Shown one piece after another: positions 7,657 to 13,310 of a stretch of 25,848 nt of DNA. The DNA lies in IMG/VR virus record IMGVR_UViG_3300025120_008508, positions 1 through 25,848 of that record; one strand, written 5' to 3'. Below the pieces are notes generated by a model that was given only the letters and a program-made list of their open reading frames with translations, had not been told where the DNA came from and searched no databases. This stretch comes from a virus. The position numbers were made by a program, and so were the translations under genes. Every line of letters starts with the position of its first letter. Positions within the stretch are counted from its first letter, which is position 1.

Positions 7657-7824
7657 TTAATCTTTGCGCCACATAGTCCAAGCGCCATAAGCAATTGCTG
7701 CATAAGCAATTAATTTTGTAAAAGGTGAGAATAAAATAATTGCTGCTCCAGCAACAACCATTATTACTCCATCGAATGTACTTCGTTCTTCTAACCGGTT
7801 CATCACCCATTGTTTTAGTATCAT
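7657..7824 (-). CDS. 55-aa small membrane protein downstream of gp55
   Basis: This ORF is easily missed for its length. The ATG (7822-7824) overlaps the gp55 stop as ATGA, and AGGAG lies about 9 nt upstream. It reads MILKQWVMNRLEERSTFDGV, then hydrophobic VIMVVAGAAIILF (about 21-33), a short SPFTK turn, and LIAYAAIAYGAWTMW (about 38-52), ending in RKD and TAA at 7657. This predicts one or two short membrane segments with a positively charged C-terminus. An 83-aa reading frame covering the same bases is not credible (Cys/Trp-rich, no ribosome site). Function is unknown. It is small enough to be holin-like, but nothing else supports lysis. Confidence 0.82.
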   Translation of the reverse strand: MILKQWVMNRLEERSTFDGVIMVVAGAAIILFSPFTKLIAYAAIAYGAWTMWRKD

Positions 7825-8447
7825 TGTGTATTCTCCTTTTCATTACCTACTAAAAAATTACTTAGATCGCTGTCGGTAGAAGCATCAAACTTTTTTAATC
7901 TTTTTTGTTTTTTCTTTTCTTCAGCAGCAAATTCCTTGATACCTTGATCTTTATCTTTTATCTTATCAATTCGGTCACGAAGTGTATCAACAAATGCCTG
8001 GACAACTTGTTGTGAAGCTGCGTCACCATTCTGTGTCATTATAAATTCTTCAATACCTGATGACGTCATATACTTTTGTTTAATTTCAAACTGCTTCTTT
8101 TCTTTTGCTATACGACGAAGAAAGGCATACCAGCTGATCTGAGTAAAATATGCAAATGCATTTGGTAATCCTGTTCGTGTTGCTGTTTCTACATTATAAT
8201 TCTTAATGGCTTTAAGACAATTCTCTACTGCATCCATTACCATTTCTTCGCGATATGTGTAACGAATAAAATTAGACTTGTGGGAAAGTCCCTCAGATAT
8301 TTTTAAAAAGCATTGTGCTATGTAATCAGGAACAATCGGAATTTCTTTTTCTGCAGCTCGATACTCATTAGCTAAGGTGCAATAATCAACTACTGCTTGA
8401 GAGAACTGTTTATTATTCACATAATGGATGTTAACTTTTTTAGCCAT
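7821..8447 (-). CDS. 55: Late-transcription sigma factor gp55
   Basis: 208 aa (T4 gp55 is 185 aa). It is a minimal sigma-70-family factor that directs host RNA polymerase to late promoters of the TATAAATA type, several of which occur in this window. The N-terminal INIHYVNNKQF-like start, ISEGLSHKSNFIRYTYREEMVMDA and the region-2-like NAFAYFTQISWYAFLRRIAKEKKQ agree with the T4 family. The C-terminus (SDLSNFLVGN) resembles the clamp-binding tail by which gp55 contacts gp45; this is inference from position and hydrophobicity. It has its own sigma70-like promoter at 8472-8500. The stop overlaps the 55-aa membrane-protein start. Confidence 0.92.
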   Translation of the reverse strand: MAKKVNIHYVNNKQFSQAVVDYCTLANEYRAAEKEIPIVPDYIAQCFLKISEGLSHKSNFIRYTYREEMVMDAVENCLKAIKNYNVETATRTGLPNAFAYFTQISWYAFLRRIAKEKKQFEIKQKYMTSSGIEEFIMTQNGDAASQQVVQAFVDTLRDRIDKIKDKDQGIKEFAAEEKKKQKRLKKFDASTDSDLSNFLVGNEKENTQ

Positions 8448-8471
8448 AATAAAACCTTTTATGTTTCTTTT

Positions 8472-8500
8472 ATAATATATGAAAATTTAGTTTTAGACAA
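8472..8500 (-). promoter_or_regulatory. Sigma70-type promoter for gp55
   Basis: On the minus strand, TTGTCT (8495-8500), a 17-nt AT-rich spacer and TATTAT (8472-8477). The ATG of gp55 lies about 25 nt beyond the -10. It is back to back with a plus-strand promoter at 8516-8543, making an early divergent promoter region. Placing the late sigma factor under a host-type promoter fits its need to be made before late transcription. Confidence 0.6.
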
Positions 8501-8515
8501 CTACAAAAAAAGCTG

Positions 8516-8543
8516 TTGACTATATTTAAATTCTGGGTATAAT
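8516..8543 (+). promoter_or_regulatory. Plus-strand sigma70 promoter without an obvious gene
   Basis: TTGACT (8516-8521), a 16-nt spacer and a perfect TATAAT (8538-8543), preceded by an A-rich tract. Its AGCTGTTGACT and downstream GCAT resemble the two plus-strand promoters near 12.2 and 12.5 kb. Transcription would enter the 3' end of the 218-aa gene in antisense. No plus-strand ORF with a ribosome site follows. Confidence 0.6.
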
Positions 8544-8557
8544 AAGGCATCAGCCTT
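8544..8557. other. Small hairpin at 3' end of 218-aa gene and at start of antisense transcript
   Basis: AAGGC (8544-8548), loop ATCA, GCCTT (8553-8557). On the minus strand it follows the 218-aa gene and is trailed by ATTATA, a weak terminator candidate lacking a true U-run. On the plus strand it falls exactly at the predicted start of the 8516 promoter transcript. Confidence 0.4.
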
Positions 8558-8573
8558 GCGGGGGGCAGTATAT

Positions 8574-9230
8574 CTATTTCACAAGAAAACCTATACGTGG
8601 ATCTTCTAAATGACCATCTGCATCGTCGTAATCTTCGATAAACTCAAAACCGTGGAGTTCCATATGTTCTCTTTTAGGACCTAGGTCAGACGTCCACACC
8701 GGAATAAGATGATCGTATGTAGGATCTGTAGATACTCTTAAATGAACTTCAATTGGCTTGTCTCCAATAAACTCAACATTAATTTTACCAACATCTCTTA
8801 ATGGTACTAATTCATCTGGAACTCTAGGTATATAGACAGATCTTTTCCACTCTACAAACTTAGTAAGATTCATAGGCATATTAGTACCTTCCCAACAAGA
8901 AATACCTCTCCATGGTAGTCTCCACGTTCCGTCAACATTATTTCTATCAGTATACCATTTGTAATTTGCTGAATAGTGAATACCATCAAAGTACTCACAC
9001 CAAAAGTATCCAGGAGGAGTTGTATTAAAATCACCAGCCTTCATTTGTTTTACAGTAGCACCAACACCCATACCACTTAGATTGTAGATAGGTCTTACTA
9101 CATACGTCCCATCTTTAGTAGGAGCAGATCCACAGGGACCACAATCATATCCTAACAATTCAGATAAGTATAACTTGTTAAACCATTTTCTATGATGAGG
9201 ATATTTTAGATATGCGTCATCATCATCCAT
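8574..9230 (-). CDS. 218-aa conserved-looking protein, possibly ATP-grasp-like
   Basis: The ATG (9228-9230) overlaps the stop of the Sm-like gene as TAATG. The N-terminus is very acidic (MDDDD), followed by LKYPHHRKWFNKLYLSELLGY and a Cys pair in YDCGPCG (30-33). GTYVVRPIYNLSGMGVGA (41-58) resembles the glycine-rich nucleotide-binding strand-loop of ATP-grasp enzymes. FWCEYFDGIHYSANYKW then looks like a following beta-hairpin. The protein is shorter than classic ATP-grasp enzymes and I cannot identify all metal ligands, so the family assignment is tentative. Its place between uvsW and gp55 says little about function. Confidence 0.6.
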   Translation of the reverse strand: MDDDDAYLKYPHHRKWFNKLYLSELLGYDCGPCGSAPTKDGTYVVRPIYNLSGMGVGATVKQMKAGDFNTTPPGYFWCEYFDGIHYSANYKWYTDRNNVDGTWRLPWRGISCWEGTNMPMNLTKFVEWKRSVYIPRVPDELVPLRDVGKINVEFIGDKPIEVHLRVSTDPTYDHLIPVWTSDLGPKREHMELHGFEFIEDYDDADGHLEDPRIGFLVK

Positions 9231-9649
9231 TAGTGTATCTTATCACTTCCTGGAAACAAAATAATATTTTCAAAATCTGAGTCTTCTCCATCAAACTTAT
9301 CTTTCATTTTAGAAATATACTCATCTATCTTTGAATTTAATTCGTCTTCTGACATGTTTGAGTGGTTAACAACATTCCAGAATTGTTTTTCTATCTTACC
9401 ACAGGGTTTAGCTTGGCCCACAACATTCATAATATTAAGAGTCATGAATGCATCATCACCTTCTTGCATTGTCATCCAAGGTCTAATATTATAGTATCGA
9501 TATCCTTTATCATCACCCATAGGCGAAGATGTGTAGATTCCATACACATGTCTTACAACAAGATCTCCAGCTTCTTCATCTGCCCAATCCAAAATCTGAC
9601 ATATAAGCTCTTCTCCTGAAGATAATTTTAACTGTCTAATATCATTCAT
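9230..9649 (-). CDS. 139-aa protein with Sm-like N-terminal fold (tentative)
   Basis: The ATG (9647-9649) overlaps the end of uvsW by 8 nt. The N-terminus RQLKLSSGEELICQILDW followed by LVVRHVYGIY has the strand pattern of an Sm/Lsm domain (sequence-GE-x-I-x-G/C-x-I). A middle segment (YNIRPWMTM, AFMTLNIMNVV) would complete the barrel. The last ~40 residues are an acidic helix plus tail (MSEDELNSKIDEYISKMK). Sm-like phage proteins could bind RNA, which would fit a phage carrying a large structured RNA, but this link is speculation. No catalytic motif is seen. Confidence 0.55.
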   Translation of the reverse strand: MNDIRQLKLSSGEELICQILDWADEEAGDLVVRHVYGIYTSSPMGDDKGYRYYNIRPWMTMQEGDDAFMTLNIMNVVGQAKPCGKIEKQFWNVVNHSNMSEDELNSKIDEYISKMKDKFDGEDSDFENIILFPGSDKIH

Positions 9650-11129
9650 TTAGTTGTACCTGTGCTATTTTATATTTAAATTGTTCTTTATTATATATTT
9701 TTACTCGTTCTGCTGAATGTAACAATGTAAAGTTGTTACGCTTTCCCCAATGTAGATCATCGGCTATATCATAGAGCGTAGTGATCTGACCATTATCCGA
9801 CTTTCGTAAACCACGTCCAATAGACTGAAGAACTCTAATCTGGGATTTTGAAGGTGACGCGAAAATAATGTTATGAAGATTTCGTATATTAATACCAGTA
9901 CTAAAAGTACCAAGGCTAGCAACGATAATAGCATTACTTTGTTTCTCCACAATCTTACGTATCGATTCTCTATCTGATGTATCAACATCTCCTGAAATAA
10001 AGAAAACTTTACGTCCCTGTTCTACTCTTGTATTTATAATGTCGTATAAAGGTTTTCCGTGAGCATCTACCCGATGATATAAAATTAGAGTATTACCGGC
10101 ACATGATAAAGATAAGTTTCTAATAAATCTATTCCTTGCCTCATTGGAAATAATCCAATCTATTTCTTCTTGATAAGTCTTCTTTCCAAAGTCTTTTCTA
10201 ATTTCTTTTGAATAGTTCATTAGAAGCACTTTTATATCTAATGGTGCAAGTGTATCATTATCCTGCAGTGCTTTAGTGGTTGTCACGTGATATACGGGGC
10301 CAAAGAGCCCCTCAAGAACTAACTTATGCGTCTGAGTACCATCAAGTGTTCCTGTAAGTCCGTAACGATACTTAGCTACTGTAGCTTTGTTCATTATAGA
10401 CGACAGCGACTTAGACTTGAATCCGTGACACTCATCCCCCAGAACCATACCAAACTTTTGGAACCAAGGCTTGGGGTTTTTATATATGCTCTGCCATGTA
10501 GATATTATTATTGGTTTGGATGTTACCTTTTCTTTGCCTGAATATATTCTATGTACATATTTTTCAATATCCATACCATAGTCTGCAAAGTCTGTTGTTA
10601 GTTGTTCAACAAGGGATGTTGTAGGAACAATGATTAGAACTTTTTTATTATCATTATTTTTATATGCTAGAAAGTACTGCATAATAATGTACATAATAAA
10701 CGACTTACCAGATCCTGTAGGAGATAATAGAATTGCATTCTTACGTTCAATTGCAGTCACAATAGCATCATATTGATATTCTCTAAGATCGAAAGGTAGA
10801 TTTAAAAATTCAAGAAACTTATTAAGATGGAGTGTATCAATTTTTGGATCAGGGACTGGCAGTCCAAAAGATGTTTCTTCTGTGTCAACTGTATAAGATC
10901 GTTCAGCAGCAAACTTCAATAAGTAAACATATAGACCGGCAGACAATTCTCCATTCATTCGATTGAATAGCTTAATCTTGCCATCCCATACTTTGTTCTT
11001 ATATGCAGGCATAAACTTATACCCTGGCACATAAAAAGAAAAGTAGTCACTGATCTCAGCTGCTAAGCCAGGATCAACATCTACTTCTAACATAGAATAA
11101 TCTTTTAGTCTACATATTATATCAGCCAC
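9642..11129 (-). CDS. uvsW: UvsW helicase (SF2 RNA-DNA / branch-migration helicase)
   Basis: 495 aa if started at GTG 11127-11129, which overlaps the uvsY stop (GTGGCTGA). This start makes the N-terminus (ADIICRLKDYSMLEV) align in register with T4 UvsW (MDIKVHFHDFSHVRI). A TTG at 11138 is the alternative, and no ATG fits. In T4 the enzyme unwinds R-loops and D-loops, moves Holliday junctions and shuts off origin replication late in infection. SF2 motifs: Walker A SPTGSGKS (136-143), DECH box (232-235), LTGTLDG motif III (258-264), ASLGTFSTGINI and QSIGRGLRKS motif VI (435-444). The gene looks intact. Confidence 0.94.
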   Translation of the reverse strand: MADIICRLKDYSMLEVDVDPGLAAEISDYFSFYVPGYKFMPAYKNKVWDGKIKLFNRMNGELSAGLYVYLLKFAAERSYTVDTEETSFGLPVPDPKIDTLHLNKFLEFLNLPFDLREYQYDAIVTAIERKNAILLSPTGSGKSFIMYIIMQYFLAYKNNDNKKVLIIVPTTSLVEQLTTDFADYGMDIEKYVHRIYSGKEKVTSKPIIISTWQSIYKNPKPWFQKFGMVLGDECHGFKSKSLSSIMNKATVAKYRYGLTGTLDGTQTHKLVLEGLFGPVYHVTTTKALQDNDTLAPLDIKVLLMNYSKEIRKDFGKKTYQEEIDWIISNEARNRFIRNLSLSCAGNTLILYHRVDAHGKPLYDIINTRVEQGRKVFFISGDVDTSDRESIRKIVEKQSNAIIVASLGTFSTGINIRNLHNIIFASPSKSQIRVLQSIGRGLRKSDNGQITTLYDIADDLHWGKRNNFTLLHSAERVKIYNKEQFKYKIAQVQLNE

Positions 11130-11565
11130 CGGCTTCAAAAACCTTCCACTTAATCATATTACCAATGCTTTGGTGTCTCCAATTGAGATTATTAACTATC
11201 TCACTAAGTGTATCTATACATGTTTTTAGGTATTGAATTTTTAACTCTGATTCTTGAATCTCTTTATCCGAATCATAATAATAATCCATCTCACCTTTCA
11301 TTACTTTAAGTCCATTGAGAGGATCATAATCCCAACCCAACTCTTTAATTTTCTCTTCGGGCATCTTACCATTATACCATTCCCACTTCAATCGAAGTAA
11401 GGTCTTTTGATCCATCTCAGCTTTCTTCATACGTAACTTAGTTTGAGAAAGCAGTGAAAGATACTTTGCGTGTAAGGTAGGTGTTTGACGAGATGCTTCG
11501 TCAAGATCATTCTGAGGAAGTTTAGAGTCGGTTGCCCACTCTTCCAATACTTGATCTAATGTCAT
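11122..11565 (-). CDS. uvsY: UvsY recombination mediator
   Basis: 147 aa (T4 UvsY is 137 aa). It loads the UvsX recombinase onto gp32-coated single-stranded DNA. The sequence is charged and helical with the family's typical core: HAKYLSLLSQTKLRMKKAEMD, LRLKWEWYNGKM, and the Y/D-rich stretch before LKIQYLKTCIDTLSEIV. It is next to uvsW as in T4. The ATG is at 11563-11565, 15 nt after the gp19-like gene, so it is probably read from the late promoter at 12160 and from any upstream readthrough. Confidence 0.92.
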   Translation of the reverse strand: MTLDQVLEEWATDSKLPQNDLDEASRQTPTLHAKYLSLLSQTKLRMKKAEMDQKTLLRLKWEWYNGKMPEEKIKELGWDYDPLNGLKVMKGEMDYYYDSDKEIQESELKIQYLKTCIDTLSEIVNNLNWRHQSIGNMIKWKVFEAGG

Positions 11566-11580
11566 AATATACTCCAGTCA

Positions 11581-12129
11581 TTATTTTAACTCAAATGATG
11601 AAAATCTAAATGTCGCAGGAAACGTAATATACTGAACATCACCACTAGTAGATTCTAATGTCATATCTCCAAGACTAATAGGTAAGCAATCCAAATATTT
11701 TATAGTCCTAGTAACATTGTTGTGGCTACTTAATATAGACAATGTAAGATCTGCTGTAGTAGCAGGCTTATCTGCTAGTCTGTTTGATGGTATTGTTTCA
11801 TTTGTTTCCACTAGTCTAGTCATCCAGTTAAACATTTCAGTGTATGAATTTAAATTTTCGTCTACTATAATCATACACGTTAATTCAGCAAAGGTCAATT
11901 TATCTCCGGCAAAAGGTACAGAAGAAATCCGTTTAAATGGTACTTCTACAGGATTCATTTGCAAATTGGGATGCAATACTGTCTGTGCAAAGAACTCTAG
12001 GTTAGCATAATGCTTCCTATCGATAGTCAATTTAAAAGCTGATGGCTGCAAATAGTTAAGGTTATTCAACCCAGACGAGCTTGAAGCAGAACTAGCAGCT
12101 ACTGTAATAGTTTGATCTAATGTCGGCAT
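11581..12129 (-). CDS. gp19-like tail tube / baseplate tube paralogue
   Basis: 182 aa. The Ser/Ala-rich N-terminus (ASSASSSSG) precedes a domain that follows the gp19 pattern of this same phage. Segments match in order: AFKLTIDRKHY versus LFKATINFPGY, then EVPFKR..FAGDKLTF versus IVPFRGR..MAGDRTF, then IIVDENLNSYTEMFNWM versus IINDTDFNVRDAMERWM. T4 has gp19 relatives, gp48 and gp54, that cap the baseplate and start the tube; this may be such a protein or another virion component. A consensus late promoter (12160-12167) is about 30 nt upstream of the ATG, supporting a late structural role despite the recombination neighbours. Confidence 0.75.
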   Translation of the reverse strand: MPTLDQTITVAASSASSSSGLNNLNYLQPSAFKLTIDRKHYANLEFFAQTVLHPNLQMNPVEVPFKRISSVPFAGDKLTFAELTCMIIVDENLNSYTEMFNWMTRLVETNETIPSNRLADKPATTADLTLSILSSHNNVTRTIKYLDCLPISLGDMTLESTSGDVQYITFPATFRFSSFELK

Positions 12130-12159
12130 TTTATATGTCCAATGATGTCTAACTATGAG

Positions 12160-12167
12160 TATTTATA
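12160..12167 (-). promoter_or_regulatory. T4-type late promoter for the gp19-like gene and uvsY-uvsW
   Basis: TATAAATA on the minus strand, the exact T4 late -10 consensus recognised by gp55. It is in an intergenic gap about 30 nt from the ATG at 12129, and back to back with the plus-strand promoter at 12202. Confidence 0.8.
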
Positions 12168-12191
12168 TGTTTATTTTATCGTTGTTTTTTA

Positions 12192-12230
12192 AAATTAGCT
12201 GTTGACTTCTGTTCTACAATGTAGTATAAA
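12192..12230 (+). promoter_or_regulatory. Sigma70-type early promoter for the 83-aa ORF
   Basis: TTGACT (12202-12207), 17-nt spacer, TATAAA (12225-12230), with an A/T-rich stretch upstream. The 17 nt AAATTAGCTGTTGACTT (12192-12208) recur with one mismatch at 12533-12549. GCATAGG begins 5 nt after the -10, also as in the second promoter, and would contain the start site (A12237). Confidence 0.8.
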
Positions 12231-12262
12231 AGGGGCATAGGTAGAAAAAAAAGGAACACATT

Positions 12263-12514
12263 ATGAATTTCCAAGAAAAATGCAAAATCGAAGATCAAGT
12301 TATTGATATGTTTCGTACCGCAATTACATCCTGGAGTAACATGGATATTAATGAGGTTGATGGCATTAACTGGAATTATGTAGATTCTGATATTCACATT
12401 GGTGTTAAAGAAGCTGGTATCGAATTGGGTTTTAATCTTGATGATTTTGTAGAAAGTCTAATTAGTGAGTACCTTGAGTTTGGTACAGTCGAGTCAAATA
12501 ACATAGCAGCATAA
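12263..12514 (+). CDS. Acidic 83-aa early protein, function unknown
   Basis: One of only two credible plus-strand ORFs in the window. AAGGA (12251-12255) lies 7 nt before the ATG, and a host-type promoter is just upstream, so expression should begin early. The protein is very acidic: I count 17 Asp/Glu against 4 Lys/Arg. It has no membrane segment, one Cys, and likely mixes helices with a short beta part (INWNYVDSDIHIGVKEAG). I do not recognise a family. Small acidic early phage proteins often bind and inhibit host enzymes or mimic DNA, but this is only a general possibility. Confidence 0.82.
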   Translation: MNFQEKCKIEDQVIDMFRTAITSWSNMDINEVDGINWNYVDSDIHIGVKEAGIELGFNLDDFVESLISEYLEFGTVESNNIAA

Positions 12515-12532
12515 ATTAATTTAAAAAAAACG

Positions 12533-12571
12533 AAATTAACTGTTGACTTTATAATAACAATGGTGTATGTT
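12533..12571 (+). promoter_or_regulatory. Sigma70-type promoter for the structured RNA
   Basis: TTGACT (12543-12548), 17-nt spacer, TATGTT (12566-12571). The -35 neighbourhood is a near-copy of that at 12192-12208, and GCATAGG again starts 5 nt after the -10 (12576-12582). The -10 itself is weak (4 of 6). Predicted start is A12578. Confidence 0.7.
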
Positions 12572-12577
12572 AATAGC

Positions 12578-13122
12578 ATAGGTTGAGGAAATAAGATAAA
12601 TGATTTGATTATATTCTAAGGACATAGACAGTGCTAGTAGGTTCTTCCTAATGAATTGAAAGCTAGGTCCAAACAAGGCGATTAGGAGCATACTAGGGAA
12701 CTGACCCAGACCAATATAAATTCAGGTCATTGTCAGAGTTAATTCCCCCCTAGTGTGACTGGAGTTTGGCTATACATGTAATGGCTGGGGGATGGTTAAT
12801 TGGAGAGAAGGCCATTAAGGTTGGTTGGCGCACAGTGAAGTTCTCGATATATGAGTGTGCGATAGTATCTAGGACAGAAAAGTTCCTAGGCAAGTTGGCC
12901 TTCTCTTCCTTTTAAACTATTTTGATCAGCGTCCGTACAGAGAGAACCGGACTTGAACAGACCACCCAGCGCGCAGGAGCTTCTGTAAGCACGGGTGCTA
13001 GTTTCATCAAACTATACGTAGGCTTTACAATAGGGACCATCCGAAGTAGAGAGTAGATACGACACTGGGGCGATGGAGATACTAGGGGCGCTGATCTAAG
13101 TAGTTTAACAAAGGAGAGAAAA
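12578..13122 (+). ncRNA. Large structured untranslated RNA, unclassified
   Basis: About 545 nt without a credible ORF on either strand, between a promoter and a 33-aa ORF. It holds many complementary pairs. Stems are: CTAGTA 12634-12639/12691-12696; TCCTAAT 12646-12652/12681-12687; GACC 12709-12712/12725-12728 under CTGAC 12701-12705/12732-12736; AGAGAAGGCCA 12804-12814/12896-12906; CGCACA 12829-12834/12856-12861; CTAGGA 12869-12874/12884-12889; TTAAACTA 12912-12919/13101-13108; GATCAGCG 12924-12931/13089-13096; and TAGTTT 12999-13004/13009-13014. The 11-bp stem encloses two hairpins as a three-way junction, and the last long-range stems close a domain of nearly 200 nt. I find no tRNA, tmRNA, RNase P or group I intron signature. 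The size and ornate folding recall phage-borne ROOL and GOLLD RNAs, but I cannot assign it to either. A role as an origin transcript beside uvsY is another option. Confidence 0.7.
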
Positions 13123-13224
13123 ATGAATATGTGGTTTGAAACACAAGGTATGGCAATGGCATTATATAACTATCGTATAAACAGAGAAAAAGAATTAATA
13201 GCATTGTTGAAGTTGATGCAATAA
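13123..13224 (+). CDS. 33-aa peptide ORF at the 3' end of the structured RNA
   Basis: ATG at 13123 with AAGGAG (13111-13116) 6 nt upstream, ending TAA at 13222-13224. It reads MNMWFETQGMAMALYNYRIN, then a charged amphipathic end (REKELIALLKLMQ). The ribosome site lies directly after the 3' strand of the RNA's closing stem (13101-13108), so folding could affect access. It is too short for family recognition. The stop overlaps the U-run of the opposing gp23 terminator. It may be a genuine microprotein or part of the RNA gene; the strong ribosome site favours translation. Confidence 0.6.
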   Translation: MNMWFETQGMAMALYNYRINREKELIALLKLMQ

Positions 13225-13248
13225 AAAAGGGCCACCCGAAGGTAGCCC
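13223..13248 (-). terminator. Rho-independent terminator of the gp23 transcript
   Basis: On the minus strand an 8-bp stem GGGCTACC/GGTGGCCC (one G-U pair) capped by a TTCG tetraloop (13237-13240) is followed by six T. It lies about 60 nt past the gp23 stop, ending the capsid operon before the plus-strand island. Confidence 0.9.
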
Positions 13249-13258
13249 AGTTTAAGTT

Positions 13259-13288
13259 GGGAGAGGTTAAACCCTCTCCCTTTTTTTT
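13259..13288 (+). terminator. Rho-independent terminator of the plus-strand RNA/33-aa unit
   Basis: GGGAGAGG (13259-13266) pairs with CCTCTCCC (13273-13280) and is followed by eight T (13281-13288). It is a textbook intrinsic terminator, placed between the plus-strand unit and the gp23 stop. The opposing transcripts overlap by up to 66 nt here. Confidence 0.92.
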
Positions 13289-13310
13289 ATCTCCGTAAAG
13301 ATACTATATC

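Noticed and set aside
7592-7843. 83-aa minus-strand frame spanning the gp55-gp47 junction
   Set aside because: Rich in Cys, Trp and Asn with no ribosome site; the +1 frame holds the convincing 55-aa membrane protein.
10031-10038. TATAAATA on the minus strand inside uvsW
   Set aside because: Could fire late, but lies about 400 nt before the next gene within coding sequence; not supported as a promoter from sequence alone.
12600-12608. Two-codon mini-ORF (ATG ATT TGA) after a GAGG near the RNA 5' end
   Set aside because: Spacing to the purine tract is long and such mini-ORFs arise easily by chance.
12578-13122. Group I intron, RNase P RNA, tmRNA or tRNA in the structured RNA region
   Set aside because: I looked for the intron P/Q/R/S core, RNase P P4 elements, a tmRNA tag frame and tRNA T-arm (GTTCGA) and found no convincing match; there are no flanking exons of one gene either.
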